From assembly GCF_014349155.1 (NCBI RefSeq), contig NZ_JACSIT010000061.1, forward strand, positions 1 through 64,000: a DNA stretch of 64,000 bases, written 5' to 3'. The translations under genes and the position numbers were made by a program. Shown one piece after another: positions 47,201 to 56,100 of the stretch; within the stretch, counting starts at the first letter, position 1, and each line of letters begins with the position of its first letter. The notes beneath the pieces were generated by a model. It did not search any database. It had not been told where the DNA came from and was given only the letters and a program-made list of their open reading frames with translations. The DNA is from Neolewinella lacunae. GTDB taxonomy: Bacteria; Bacteroidota; Bacteroidia; Chitinophagales; Saprospiraceae.

Positions 47201-47609
47201 CGCAACGCCCACTACAGCCCACCTGCTGCTGGGCTACTACGGCGAAAATTTCCGGCGCTTCCTGGCCGACGTAGCCCGGAGCAACGAGACATTGCCCCCC
47301 GCCGCCAGCGCTGACTGGGCCGACAGCGTCTGGGACGACTTGGTGGACGACCTGGTGCTGATCCAGCAAAACGACCCCGCCTTTTACGGCCAAACAGGTA
47401 TGGAGGACGCCGCCCGGCGGGCCGACTTCCGGCAAACTGTGGAAAGCTTTTACGGAGATTGGCTGGACGTCAGCTTCCGCCTGCACCGCCTGCTGCTGGT
47501 CTTTGAACAATTGCGCAGCGCCTACCCCGAAGCCACCCTGCACGACTGCGATGACGGGGACGATGACCAACCCGTACGCCTGGACCAAACCACCCTCGGT
47601 ACCCTTTAA
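44211..47609 (+). CDS. Large baseplate protein 2 (gp6-like, Pvc12 position)
   Basis: 1132 residues. Begins MQPINPAIAPHPAEDYAGMRAEGFAAIERLAHQRWTDYNAHDPGITLLENLLYAL; the WTDYN-HDPGITLLE part is the start of gp6/baseplate J-type wedge proteins. The rest is unrecognised, with Pro-rich and helix-rich blocks. It should pair with baseplate protein 1 as Pvc12 pairs with Pvc11. Two dispersed repeats fall in linkers: 45871 (LGADAGAG) and 46503 (PALRRPSG). Coupled by a one-base overlap with the previous gene. Confidence 0.85.
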   Translation: MQPINPAIAPHPAEDYAGMRAEGFAAIERLAHQRWTDYNAHDPGITLLENLLYALAETGYRGQFDLADLLTGPGGAIDHRQPFFTARRILTGAPLTNDDFRRLLIDSLGLSNAWAICKQCACGPLLFAECKDGELSTAPRWRLALDPSNRREEHPVRIQGFTDFLLQFATDQEYGNLNSHRLDGTLVYPLPAGEFLSIPAELRFPDWRQLSESAYREVSASTTVLEGLTIERFSRDRTLLEPVDADDFRRGVRDIFFLDVTLRLRTGDGALIQLLLTEITLRVWLGAEDAALIDPPTLEALLGQSDLFARYLGKLQRREGILATSQRLLHDNRRVGEDYCRVDGIRAEDVAVCADLHLTPGADVEQTLALVYYTLESLLNPLVPFRTLAELESLGIPTEAIFTGPPLQQGFLLQEDLDAAQLRSVVYVSDLVNALMDLPGVSTLEALRFTVYDADGRPLAPAHPWCIPVSPGHYPALYLAASQVMVYKDGLPLLPRRAELRSVLAQLRAADRAVALPTEQLDYPVPTGKHRPAPEYLPVQRTLPTIYGLSEEGLGADAGAGRRAKARQLAGYLFPFEQIVATTAQQLAGFGDLFSTDEAVAATYPHPSLAGAGEPLGHLAELLTPAATPAALRDLLEPAGRFADRRNRFLDHLLARFGESIANYSLLIHDQSTRRAYGPEKLIQDKVRFLRFYPEISGRRGTGINYTRAEGVCAYRNRSGLGERIRRLLGMEDARAYFSLETERIEGGWKSGFVVTAPAPNLSMAPALRRPSGESTDPPGIYGATAEEAEARAWEVVRELIELAPDPANYAGDELHNAAGEALATLGAGVTQQEVADFFSAALARERLYVVEHILLRPKFPGDALLSVCLAENCEHWGMEDPYSFRITYVLPADVEPFSQDMELRRYADRLIRRETPAHLLPKLCWVSDAKAESEYSPEELAELAEQCRCPVPDALARQLSRFEAVYCAYLERNKDFAWTALNDELSSAVLDLLPPAATPTTAHLLLGYYGENFRRFLADVARSNETLPPAASADWADSVWDDLVDDLVLIQQNDPAFYGQTGMEDAARRADFRQTVESFYGDWLDVSFRLHRLLLVFEQLRSAYPEATLHDCDDGDDDQPVRLDQTTLGTL
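45871..45890 (-). repeat. Dispersed 20-bp repeat, copy 13
   Basis: TGGGCGCGGACGCAGGTGCC followed by GGGC, encoding LGADAGAG in a linker of baseplate protein 2. Confidence 0.9.
46503..46522 (+). repeat. Dispersed repeat, long-spacer variant, copy 14
   Basis: GCACCTGCGCTCCGGCGCCC, same arms with a CTCCGG centre, encoding APALRRPS. Confidence 0.6.
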
Positions 47610-47623
47610 AATTTAGCCTCATC

Positions 47624-50600
47624 ATGTTACCCATCCATCCCAACTATCCGCAATTCGCCCCCAACCAGGTACTGAGCAGCAGCCACCTCAACCAACTTTT
47701 TGACTACCTCGAAGAGCAGGGGCGGCTGACCCGCACCCACCTCATCGGCATCGGCATCGTGTGTGGCCTCCGTGCGGAGCTGAACCCGGCGGGTACCGGC
47801 ATCACCATCAGCCGGGGCTGCGGGGTGAGTTCGGCCGGGCACCTGCTCATTTGGGACGAAGACGAAGCGCTGGAGTTTTTCCGGCCCTACTCGCCCCCGG
47901 AAGACATCGACTATACCTTTTTCGACCTACCCGACGGCGAAGGGACCTACCCGATGTGGGAACTGACGACCGACCGCAACGACGACCCCGACGCGAGGGC
48001 CCTGAGCCGCAACTTCCTGACGGGTGCCAACCAAGTGGCGGGTGAAGGCGACGAAAAAGTCTTGCTCCTGCTCATTGAATGCCGGGTAGTGGATAACCGC
48101 AACTGCACCCCCAACAATTGTGATGACAAGGGCCGCACGGTAGAGACGGCCATCCGTCCTGTACTGATCCGGCGGGGAGACCTGGAAGAAATCCGGCGGG
48201 TACTTGCGGCGGGCAACGCAGGGGTGGCCGCCTACTACTCGCTGTTCCAGGACCGGGCGGCGCGCCTGGGTCTGGCGACGCTGCGGCCGCCGCGCTTCAA
48301 CGTCCCCAACACCAACCCCGTCACCACCCGCCAGGTTCTGGAAACCTACCGGGCTACCCTCTCGGCAACTTTTCTGGCCCGCGTGCAGGTGGTGCTCAAC
48401 GCAGTGTACGCCAGCCTGGCCCCTTTGCTGACGGACTACACCAGCAATCCCTTTGCGAACCGCATCACGGGGCTGAGTTTTCTCCACGACGGTCGCTTGC
48501 TGACGGGTGCGCATGCCCTGGGCTATCAATACTGGTTTGACCATCTGTTGACCATCATCAACGCCTACGAAGAATTGCGCAGCAAAGCCGAGGAGCTCTT
48601 TAGCCTCTGTTGCCCCGACGACCGGATCTTCCCCCGCCATCTGGTCTTGCACCACTTCACCGCTGCCGGTATTTCGGACGAACTGCGCCACCTGTGGGTC
48701 AGCTCGCCCGTCCAGAACCAGCAGGCCGAAGGGAGGGCTGAGTTGGAGTCCTTATTTGATCGTCTGGTGGCCCTGACCCGGGCGACGGAGCTGCCGCTGC
48801 CCCCGGCCCCGACGGGTGGTGGCCGGGATGTTTTCACGGCAGAGGAGGTCCGGGAGGAATTGCGCGATCGCCTCCGGGCGGCTACCGCTGAACGCCGCGT
48901 GCGGGAGATTGCCGGAGACAACAACCGACTGAGCGCTGCGTCATCAGAAGCCCAGCCGCTGGCTGTTGCGACGGCCAACTTCCAAGCCATCGGCGCGGTG
49001 CGCTTTGCGGAATTTTTGGGTCCGGCCATCCTTGCCCCGGCTCCTACCCAGCCCAGCCTGCGGCAACCCATTCGCATTACGCCTTCTTTCCTGGGCAAGC
49101 CCCTTTCCGAGAAAGCGATTCCATTTTATTACGACCCGGCCATCGTGTTGGAACCCTGGAATTACCGCCTGAGCCGCCGGGGCCGCGCCGCCGAAAATTA
49201 CGGCTTTGATGCAGTGGATTGGAACGGTACGGACGACTTCATCCGCCGCCCCCTCGTGTACGACCTTGAGCCCCGCAATTTCGTGCGCATCGAAGGGGCC
49301 ATCGGCCAGCACTACCTCCCGGTTCTCCGCGAAATCCGACGGCAGATCAATGAATTCCGCTTACCCATCGACGTGGTGGCGCTGCGGACGGGCACGCTGA
49401 CCGATGAGTTGGAGATTGAGGACTTCGACGTTCTTTTTGCCGACCTGGAAAGCCAGTACCAAACCTGGCGGGCGCGCCTGCTGGGGCGGTTGGCCGAAGT
49501 AGCGGTGCGGTTTTACGACACCAAAATACTGGGGCCGAAGGGTGAAGCGCCGCCCTTTGCCCTACGGGGTTTCCCACGGTCTCCCCTGCTGCGCCGCTTA
49601 ACCGGATACCGCTACTTCGGGGGGACGGTGGGTGACTTTTACGAAGCCCATTTTGATCAACACAGCAGTTCTGCGCCCTTCAGTACGGGCCTGGATGGGT
49701 CTTACGGCGTTCATTTGGGCGTCATCCACTTCCTGGTGCAACTGGAAAACCGCCTGGGAAGTACGCTGCGCATCCTCGATTTTGCCGAGGCGGAGCAGGC
49801 CCTGGAGGAATTGCAGGGGGGTGGGCGCCTGTTCGGAAGGCTGGCGGCCCTGGGCCTCAACGATGCCCAGACCGGTGGGGCGGCTACGAGTCTGAAAGTA
49901 GATCTGGAAGAGTACGCCGACCAATTGGACGAGCTCATTACAGCCGGCGACCTCGATGCCCTGCGTGCCCTGCGGCTGAATGTGGAAAGCCGGCGGGAGG
50001 ACGCTTTGCAGCAACAACTCCTGGCCACCTTCCAGCGGCAGCACCCCGGTTTACAATTTAAGGCGGGCTGTGAATTGGGCGGCACTTTTATCGTAGTATA
50101 CCATGGCCCCGAAAACGCTGGTGGAGGCCCGCGCCAAACCGGGAGGTTCCGCCTGACGGGTGTAGTGCTCAACGACGGCGAGCCCGTTCCAGGCGTCAAT
50201 GTCGCGGCCAGGGGCTTCAGCAGCGGGACGACTACGGACCTTGACGGCCGCTTCAGCCTTTTCGTGACGGTCTTACCCGTTCAGCTGGTCTTCAGCTACC
50301 CGGGATTCCCCAGCCAGGAACGGTGGGTGATGAAAGAAGAGAAATTCCTGAGTATCGACCTGGCCGAAGACGGTGGGGATGGAACGGACGAAAACCCCAT
50401 CCAGGGCATTAGCGAGGGGACGGTCGTAGCTGACTTTTACCTCCCCTACCGCTGTTGCGGCCAGGGTGCGCCGATCCACATTTTTCCGCCCACCCCGCCG
50501 GAGCCGCCTGTCCCTCCTCTGGTGGCCCGCCTGGAGCAAAGCAGTTGTTCACGCATCGACAGCAACCCTACTAACGCGGCACAGGCCACGGTAGCCCTTG

Positions 50601-51862
50601 CTACCCTGCAAATCAGTGGTGGTACGCCCCCTTACTTTATTGAGGATAGCAACGGCAACCGACAGGCGGCACCTAATGCAGCCTTTGAAGTCAGGGCAGG
50701 TGTAGCTTTTACGGTGGTGGATAACCAGGACCAGCGGGTGCCCATTACCGTATCCTTATTCCCTCCCTTAAACGTACAGCGGACTGGCGAACCACGCTGC
50801 CTGGATGGCAACCGGCGCTACTTACAAGACTTCCTGGTGGAAGGCGGAAAGCCTCCTTACCGCTACCAAGACGCCCGGGGAAACCTGCAAACCCTCACTT
50901 CAAGTCAGGTGGCCAGCCTGGAAATCCCGAGTGGGGAAGGCTTCGTCCTGCGGGTCGAAGATGCCTTCGGCGAAGCCTGTGGCCAAACCATTGAACTACC
51001 CGCTTTTACCTGTTCCACCAATCCGAACCCCAACGACTGCGGCCTGCCCTGCGGGGGCATAGGTACCATCCACAGTTCGCCGCTCTGGACCCAACGCCCC
51101 GCTGGCGAAGGGGTGACCTACGAGAACCTCCTTTTCCAGGTGGAGCGCCTGCACCTCGACATCAGCGACACCCAGCGCTTTGCCCTCAGTGCCGATGATT
51201 TGCGCAGCCTCAACCGGAACCTGCAGGCTACCATCGACCGGGAGGCCGACATCAACTTAAACACCTACCCGCAACTGATGAGCGGGCTGGTCAACAACAT
51301 CATGAAGTTTGTCGACGAAGTCATCAACCGCGAAGCCAACCTGGCCGGAGGGCAACGGGCCCTGGAGTTTTCTACGAGTGCTACCCGCAATTTTGACGAG
51401 TTGACGGTCAGTTTCTTTGAATGCTTCCGCTTCAACTTCGTGGTTACCGTAGCCTACAATGAGTTGGATAAAGCCTCCAGTTCCCAATCAGATCGCAAAC
51501 GGACCATCGAGTACAGCAACGACGGTGCACGGCCCGACAGTGTTGAAAGCTTCTTCCCCTCCCACCAGCGCTTCAGCGTAGACCGTTGCGATCGGGCAGC
51601 GGCTCCCAAACCGCTCTGCACCGGGGAAGTATCCGGGCGTATTACCCAGCGGGGTGAAGGGGGTAAGCGCAGCTTCAGCGTCCGGGCAAGTGAAGACCTG
51701 GCCCAGATCTGGTTTGAGTTCCCCTTGGGCGAGCCTGGCCTATCGCTGACCAACCCAGCGGAGGTGGAATACCGGCGCGATGGCATTGCCACCCGGGCTA
51801 CGGCTTTGGTGGTGGGAGATAATGGCTGCTTTGCCATCACCACCAGTACGGTGAACGTCTGA
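47624..51862 (+). CDS. 1412-residue eCIS protein with carboxypeptidase-regulatory and SprB-like repeats, function unknown
   Basis: The N-terminus (MLPIHPNYPQFAPNQVLSSSHLNQLFDYLEEQ, THLIGIGIVCGLRAELNPAGTGITISRGCGVSSAGHLL) is shared with other bacteroidete eCIS loci but has no named function. Residues about 840-910 are a carboxypeptidase-regulatory-like fold (TGVVLNDGEPVPGVNVAARGF...TTTDLDGRFSLFV). Residues about 960-1150 contain two GGTPPY-type SprB-like adhesin repeats (ISGGTPPYFIEDSNGN, VEGGKPPYRYQDARG). Cysteine-rich stretches occur between them. It stands where PVC loci encode the tail fibre (Pvc13), so a receptor-binding or baseplate-plate role is likely but unproven. Confidence 0.7.
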   Translation: MLPIHPNYPQFAPNQVLSSSHLNQLFDYLEEQGRLTRTHLIGIGIVCGLRAELNPAGTGITISRGCGVSSAGHLLIWDEDEALEFFRPYSPPEDIDYTFFDLPDGEGTYPMWELTTDRNDDPDARALSRNFLTGANQVAGEGDEKVLLLLIECRVVDNRNCTPNNCDDKGRTVETAIRPVLIRRGDLEEIRRVLAAGNAGVAAYYSLFQDRAARLGLATLRPPRFNVPNTNPVTTRQVLETYRATLSATFLARVQVVLNAVYASLAPLLTDYTSNPFANRITGLSFLHDGRLLTGAHALGYQYWFDHLLTIINAYEELRSKAEELFSLCCPDDRIFPRHLVLHHFTAAGISDELRHLWVSSPVQNQQAEGRAELESLFDRLVALTRATELPLPPAPTGGGRDVFTAEEVREELRDRLRAATAERRVREIAGDNNRLSAASSEAQPLAVATANFQAIGAVRFAEFLGPAILAPAPTQPSLRQPIRITPSFLGKPLSEKAIPFYYDPAIVLEPWNYRLSRRGRAAENYGFDAVDWNGTDDFIRRPLVYDLEPRNFVRIEGAIGQHYLPVLREIRRQINEFRLPIDVVALRTGTLTDELEIEDFDVLFADLESQYQTWRARLLGRLAEVAVRFYDTKILGPKGEAPPFALRGFPRSPLLRRLTGYRYFGGTVGDFYEAHFDQHSSSAPFSTGLDGSYGVHLGVIHFLVQLENRLGSTLRILDFAEAEQALEELQGGGRLFGRLAALGLNDAQTGGAATSLKVDLEEYADQLDELITAGDLDALRALRLNVESRREDALQQQLLATFQRQHPGLQFKAGCELGGTFIVVYHGPENAGGGPRQTGRFRLTGVVLNDGEPVPGVNVAARGFSSGTTTDLDGRFSLFVTVLPVQLVFSYPGFPSQERWVMKEEKFLSIDLAEDGGDGTDENPIQGISEGTVVADFYLPYRCCGQGAPIHIFPPTPPEPPVPPLVARLEQSSCSRIDSNPTNAAQATVALATLQISGGTPPYFIEDSNGNRQAAPNAAFEVRAGVAFTVVDNQDQRVPITVSLFPPLNVQRTGEPRCLDGNRRYLQDFLVEGGKPPYRYQDARGNLQTLTSSQVASLEIPSGEGFVLRVEDAFGEACGQTIELPAFTCSTNPNPNDCGLPCGGIGTIHSSPLWTQRPAGEGVTYENLLFQVERLHLDISDTQRFALSADDLRSLNRNLQATIDREADINLNTYPQLMSGLVNNIMKFVDEVINREANLAGGQRALEFSTSATRNFDELTVSFFECFRFNFVVTVAYNELDKASSSQSDRKRTIEYSNDGARPDSVESFFPSHQRFSVDRCDRAAAPKPLCTGEVSGRITQRGEGGKRSFSVRASEDLAQIWFEFPLGEPGLSLTNPAEVEYRRDGIATRATALVVGDNGCFAITTSTVNV

Positions 51863-53103
51863 TGGCCGCCCAGCACCATATTCTCCGCCAGCATCTGGTG
51901 TTGGCCGCCAGTGGGATTGCGCCTTTGGCGGCTAATACCTGGCACGAGCGCCTGGACCTACTTCAGGCCAGTACCATCCTGCCCGCCCTTGAGCGGCAGT
52001 TGGCGGCCGTGGACCCAGGCAGGGAGGAAGTGGTGATTGAGCGACTGGAAATTACGGTGGAAGCCCCGGGCCTGGATCAGCTTGAAGCGACACTGGAAGC
52101 ACAAATTGCCCCGCTGTTGGCCAAAGCATTGCGCCAAGCAATGCCGGAGCTTAATGGCCCCCGGACGGCAGCCGTCCCCTTCATTCAACACTTGGTCCAC
52201 TACCTGCAAACGGGCAACCTGGGGCCGAGTTTTAGTGATGCAGCGGCTTTTCAAGCGGCTTTGGCAGCCTGGTATGCCGTTGCCGACCGGGGTGATTGGG
52301 AGCTTTTGTTCGAGTTGGCGGTTGCGGCACCGGAAAGGATATTTGGGCGCATCGCGCAGGTGCCGGGCCAGTCGCTTTGGGCGCAAGGCTGGGCCACCCT
52401 GCGGAAGCTCTACCCCCACCAGGTTGGACAACATCCCGCCCCTGCCCTACCCCACCAGGCACCGCCCCACGGCGATTTGAACCTGTGGGTAGCCACCCTT
52501 AAAGCGGCGGGCTACGGGAACAAAAGGGCAGCCCTTACCAACCAGCCAAGCCCCAGCAAAAGCCTCCCTCAACTTGCGCAGGCTTCGGGATCAAGCCCGG
52601 GTGCCCCCACAACCTGGTACCCGGAAAACGCGGGCATTGTGTTGCTGCACGCCTACCTACCCTACCTCCTTAAGGAAACAAATTTATTGGACGACGACGG
52701 CCTTCCCCGCTACGGACCAGCGGCGGCCTTATTGCATTACTGCGCTTTTGGCCAGCCCAACGGCCAGGAATGGGACTACCCCCTGACCAAAGTCCTGCTG
52801 GGCCTGACGCCCGACGACTACCTGCCCGGCCCAGGTGCACCACTGTCAGCGGAGCCCCTGGCCTTTGCGGATGCTTTCCTGGAGGGCGTCATCGAAAACT
52901 GGGGAGCCCTTGGCCAGGCCAGTCCCGCCGCCCTGCGCGATGCCTTCCTGCAACGCCCAGGATTACTCCGCCGTCAGGGACGCACCTGGCACCTGACGGT
53001 GGACCGCAAGCCTTATGACGTCCTGCTGGACCGCCTGCCCTGGGGCATCAGCATGGTAAAAGCCCCTTGGATGCCGGACCTTCTACAAGTCGCCTGGTCA
53101 TGA
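51862..53103 (+). CDS. Contractile injection system tape-measure-type protein (Pvc14 family)
   Basis: 413 residues. Opens MAAQHHILRQHLVLAASGIAP and carries helical repeats; the C-terminal signature NAGIVLLHAYLPYLLKETNLLDDDG... followed by LHYCAFGQ and the ending DVLLDRLPWGISMVKAPWMPDLLQVAWS is that of the CIS tape-measure family in bacteroidetes. It is shorter than Photorhabdus Pvc14 and may share length setting with the following giant protein. A variant dispersed repeat at 52344 encodes GRIAQVPG. It overlaps both neighbours (one base with the previous, four with the next). Confidence 0.85.
   Translation: MAAQHHILRQHLVLAASGIAPLAANTWHERLDLLQASTILPALERQLAAVDPGREEVVIERLEITVEAPGLDQLEATLEAQIAPLLAKALRQAMPELNGPRTAAVPFIQHLVHYLQTGNLGPSFSDAAAFQAALAAWYAVADRGDWELLFELAVAAPERIFGRIAQVPGQSLWAQGWATLRKLYPHQVGQHPAPALPHQAPPHGDLNLWVATLKAAGYGNKRAALTNQPSPSKSLPQLAQASGSSPGAPTTWYPENAGIVLLHAYLPYLLKETNLLDDDGLPRYGPAAALLHYCAFGQPNGQEWDYPLTKVLLGLTPDDYLPGPGAPLSAEPLAFADAFLEGVIENWGALGQASPAALRDAFLQRPGLLRRQGRTWHLTVDRKPYDVLLDRLPWGISMVKAPWMPDLLQVAWS
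52344..52364 (-). repeat. Dispersed repeat, copy 15 (one extra base)
   Basis: TGGGCGC-ATCG-CGCAGGTGCC followed by GGGC. The arms fit the family with a one-base longer centre. Encodes GRIAQVPG; could be coincidence. Confidence 0.5.
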
Positions 53104-56100
53104 TCGAAGCCCGTGCCCAACGCCCTCGCCCCGCCCCCCGCAAGGCGGAATCCTTACTGCCACTGGTGGGTGGGGCGGGCCAGGCATTGCTTCCTACTCC
53201 CCTCCTTGCACCTGCGGCCGCGCCCAAAACCGACGCTGACCAACTTGCGGAAACCGCCCTCCTGGCTCCGGCGGACCTGGCCGCAAATGCCCCGCGTGCC
53301 ATTGAGATGGCCCCCGAGGCCCCGGAAGCACCCTCCCCGGAAGACCCCGCCGAAGCAGGTGCCGAGGCCGAACTGGCCGTGGAGGAAAGTCCGCGGATGG
53401 AAGTGGAACTGATCATCCCTCCACCCTCGCCCGAGATCGAGGCCCGATCCAGCCAGGGCGCACGCTCCGCCAGCGGTGGCATGGGCGGCGCAGGCAGTGC
53501 TAACCAGGCCCTACCTCCCGCCGATGAAAATGCCCAAACCGCCCGCACCAACGTCCAGGAACCCGACGCCGAAACCCTCGCCCGGGCCGACGCCGCCCTG
53601 ACCGCCACCCTGCGCGAAGTTCCGGCCCCCAGCCCCGAAATTGAGCAGCTCTGCGACGACATCCAGGACGCCATCGAAAACCGCCGGCCCGTCGACGAAG
53701 ACAGCCTGCGCCGCGCCAACCCCGCCGCAGAAGCCCAGGCCGTGGGCGATAACCTCAATTCCGACATCCAGGGCAGTGCCGATAACGTCAGCGGCACTTA
53801 CGACGCCGTCAACGACCCCACCAGCGGCACCCCCGAGCAAGTAAGCGCCCCCCTGCCCGAGCCCGCCACCTCGGTGGCCACCCCTCCCGTCAACGCCGCC
53901 GGAGCCAGCCCACCGGCCAGCGATCCGGAAGACTTAGACCTGGGGCCGGACCTGGCCGCTACCAGTAACTCCGTTGAAGAAGCCGGGATGACTACCGAAC
54001 CCGCCGAGCTGGTAGAGGACGAACCCTTTGCCTCGGCGCGCGAGGGGCTCTCCGAGCTGGAAGCCACCGCAGCCATCGCCCCGGCGGAAGTGATGCGCCA
54101 GGAGCAGGAAGCCATTGCCAGCAGCCAGGCCAGCATGCGTGCCCTGCAGGTCCAGGCCCTCCAAGCCCTGGAAAACAGCCGGGGCAACACCATTCAGGAC
54201 ACCTTGGGTGGCCAACTGGCCATGGCCCGCACCGAAGAAGAAAAACGGGTGGCCGCCTCGGCTGCCGCCGACACCATCTTCACCCGAGCCCAGGACGCCG
54301 TCAACGCCCTGATCGACCCGATGGTCTCCACCGCCATGGAGCGCTGGACGGCGGGCAAAAACCGCATCGTTGGCGAGTTCGACCGCGAGCTCCAGCGCGC
54401 CAAAGACCTGGTCGATGAGCGCCACGAAGGCATCGGCGGAGCCATCGTCTCCATCTGGGACGACGTCACCGGCCTGCCCAGCAGCATCACCCGCATCTAC
54501 GACCGGGCCGAAGCCACTTTCGGGCGGGAGATCTGTGCACTGATCCGGGAAATTTCCACCTACGTAAATGGCATCGTCATCGCCTGCGAAGAGTTGATTG
54601 ACAATGCCGACCGGGACATCCAAAACCTGTTCGACAGCCTGGGGCCCGAGCTGGCCACCTGGGCAGCGCAGCAACGGGGCGGCTTCCAGGAGCGGCTCGA
54701 TGGCCTGCGCAATCGGGTCCACGAGACCCAGACCAACTTTACCAACGACCTGGTCAGCCAGGCCGGCGACGCGGTGCAAGAGGCCCGCGAACGCATCGAT
54801 GCCCTCCGGGAAGCGGCCAAGGGACTCATCCAGAAAGTAGCCGACGCCGTCAATGCCTTCCTGGAAGATCCGGTGCGGGCCATCATCAATGGCCTGCTCT
54901 CTTTGGTGGGGATTGCGCCGGGGGCCTTTTGGGCTTTAGTGGCCCAGATTGAGCAGGTGGCCAGCGACATTGCCGACGACCCGAGGAACTTCGCCAACAA
55001 CCTTATGGCGGCCGTGGGGCAGGGTTTTAGCCAGTTTTTCGATAATTTTTTCACCCACCTCCTATCGGGCTTCTTGACCTGGATGTTTTCGGCCATGGGG
55101 GCGGTGGGGGTGCAGTTGCCGCCGGATATGTCGGTGGGCAGCATCATCACCTTCTTTTTGCAGTTGATGGGCATTACCTGGCCCAACATCCGCCAGATTC
55201 TGGCCCGGCACATCGGGGAGGAAAACGTGGCTTTACTGGAGCAGGCCTACGAGCTACTGAGCATCCTCATTACCCAGGGGCCAGCCGGCATTTATGAGAT
55301 GATTCGCGAGCGGTTGGACCCGGCCATGATCCTGCAAAGCATCATCGATGCGGCGGTGAGCTATTTGGTGGAACGCATTGTGGCGATGGCTACGGCGCGT
55401 TTACTCATGCTCTTCAATCCGGTGGGAGCCATCGTACAGGCCATTGAGGCGATCTTCCGGGTGTTGCAGTGGATATTTCAGAATGCGGCGCGGATTTTCA
55501 GCCTGGTCCAGACCATTGTCAGTGGCGTCGCCGACCTCATTGCGGGCAACATCGGGGGCATGGCCGCACGGGTGGAGCAGGCCCTGGCGGGCTTGTTGGT
55601 GCCCGTGATTGACTTTATTGCCAGCTACCTGGGCCTGGGCGACTTGCCAGAGCGGGTAGCGGATGTGGTGAAGGGTTTTCAGCAGATGGTCCTTGGAGCC
55701 ATCGACCAGGCCATTGGTTTTCTGGTGGAGCGGGCACGGGGGCTTTTGGCGAATTTGGGTTTGGGCGCGGGCGCAGGTGCAGAAGATGGGGATAATGAGC
55801 TGGGGGATGATGAGGTGGGGAAGAATAAAACCTTCAGTGGCGGAGGGGAAGGCCATCGGATGTGGATCGGCGTAGGGGGAAGCACCACCGTGATGGTGGC
55901 CAGTGGCACGCCGGAACCGCTGGGCACCAAAGTAAGGCGTTGGATTGGGGAGGTGGGGGATTTGCCCGCCGCCGAAGCCGCCGAAGCCCGGGGGCTGCTC
56001 CAACGCGTGAGCGCTCAGGAAGGCATCCTTTTGACTGAGGCGGAGCAAGCCAAACTTGCCATCGCCCAGGCGGACGGGCCAGCGGCAGACCCTGCCCTGA

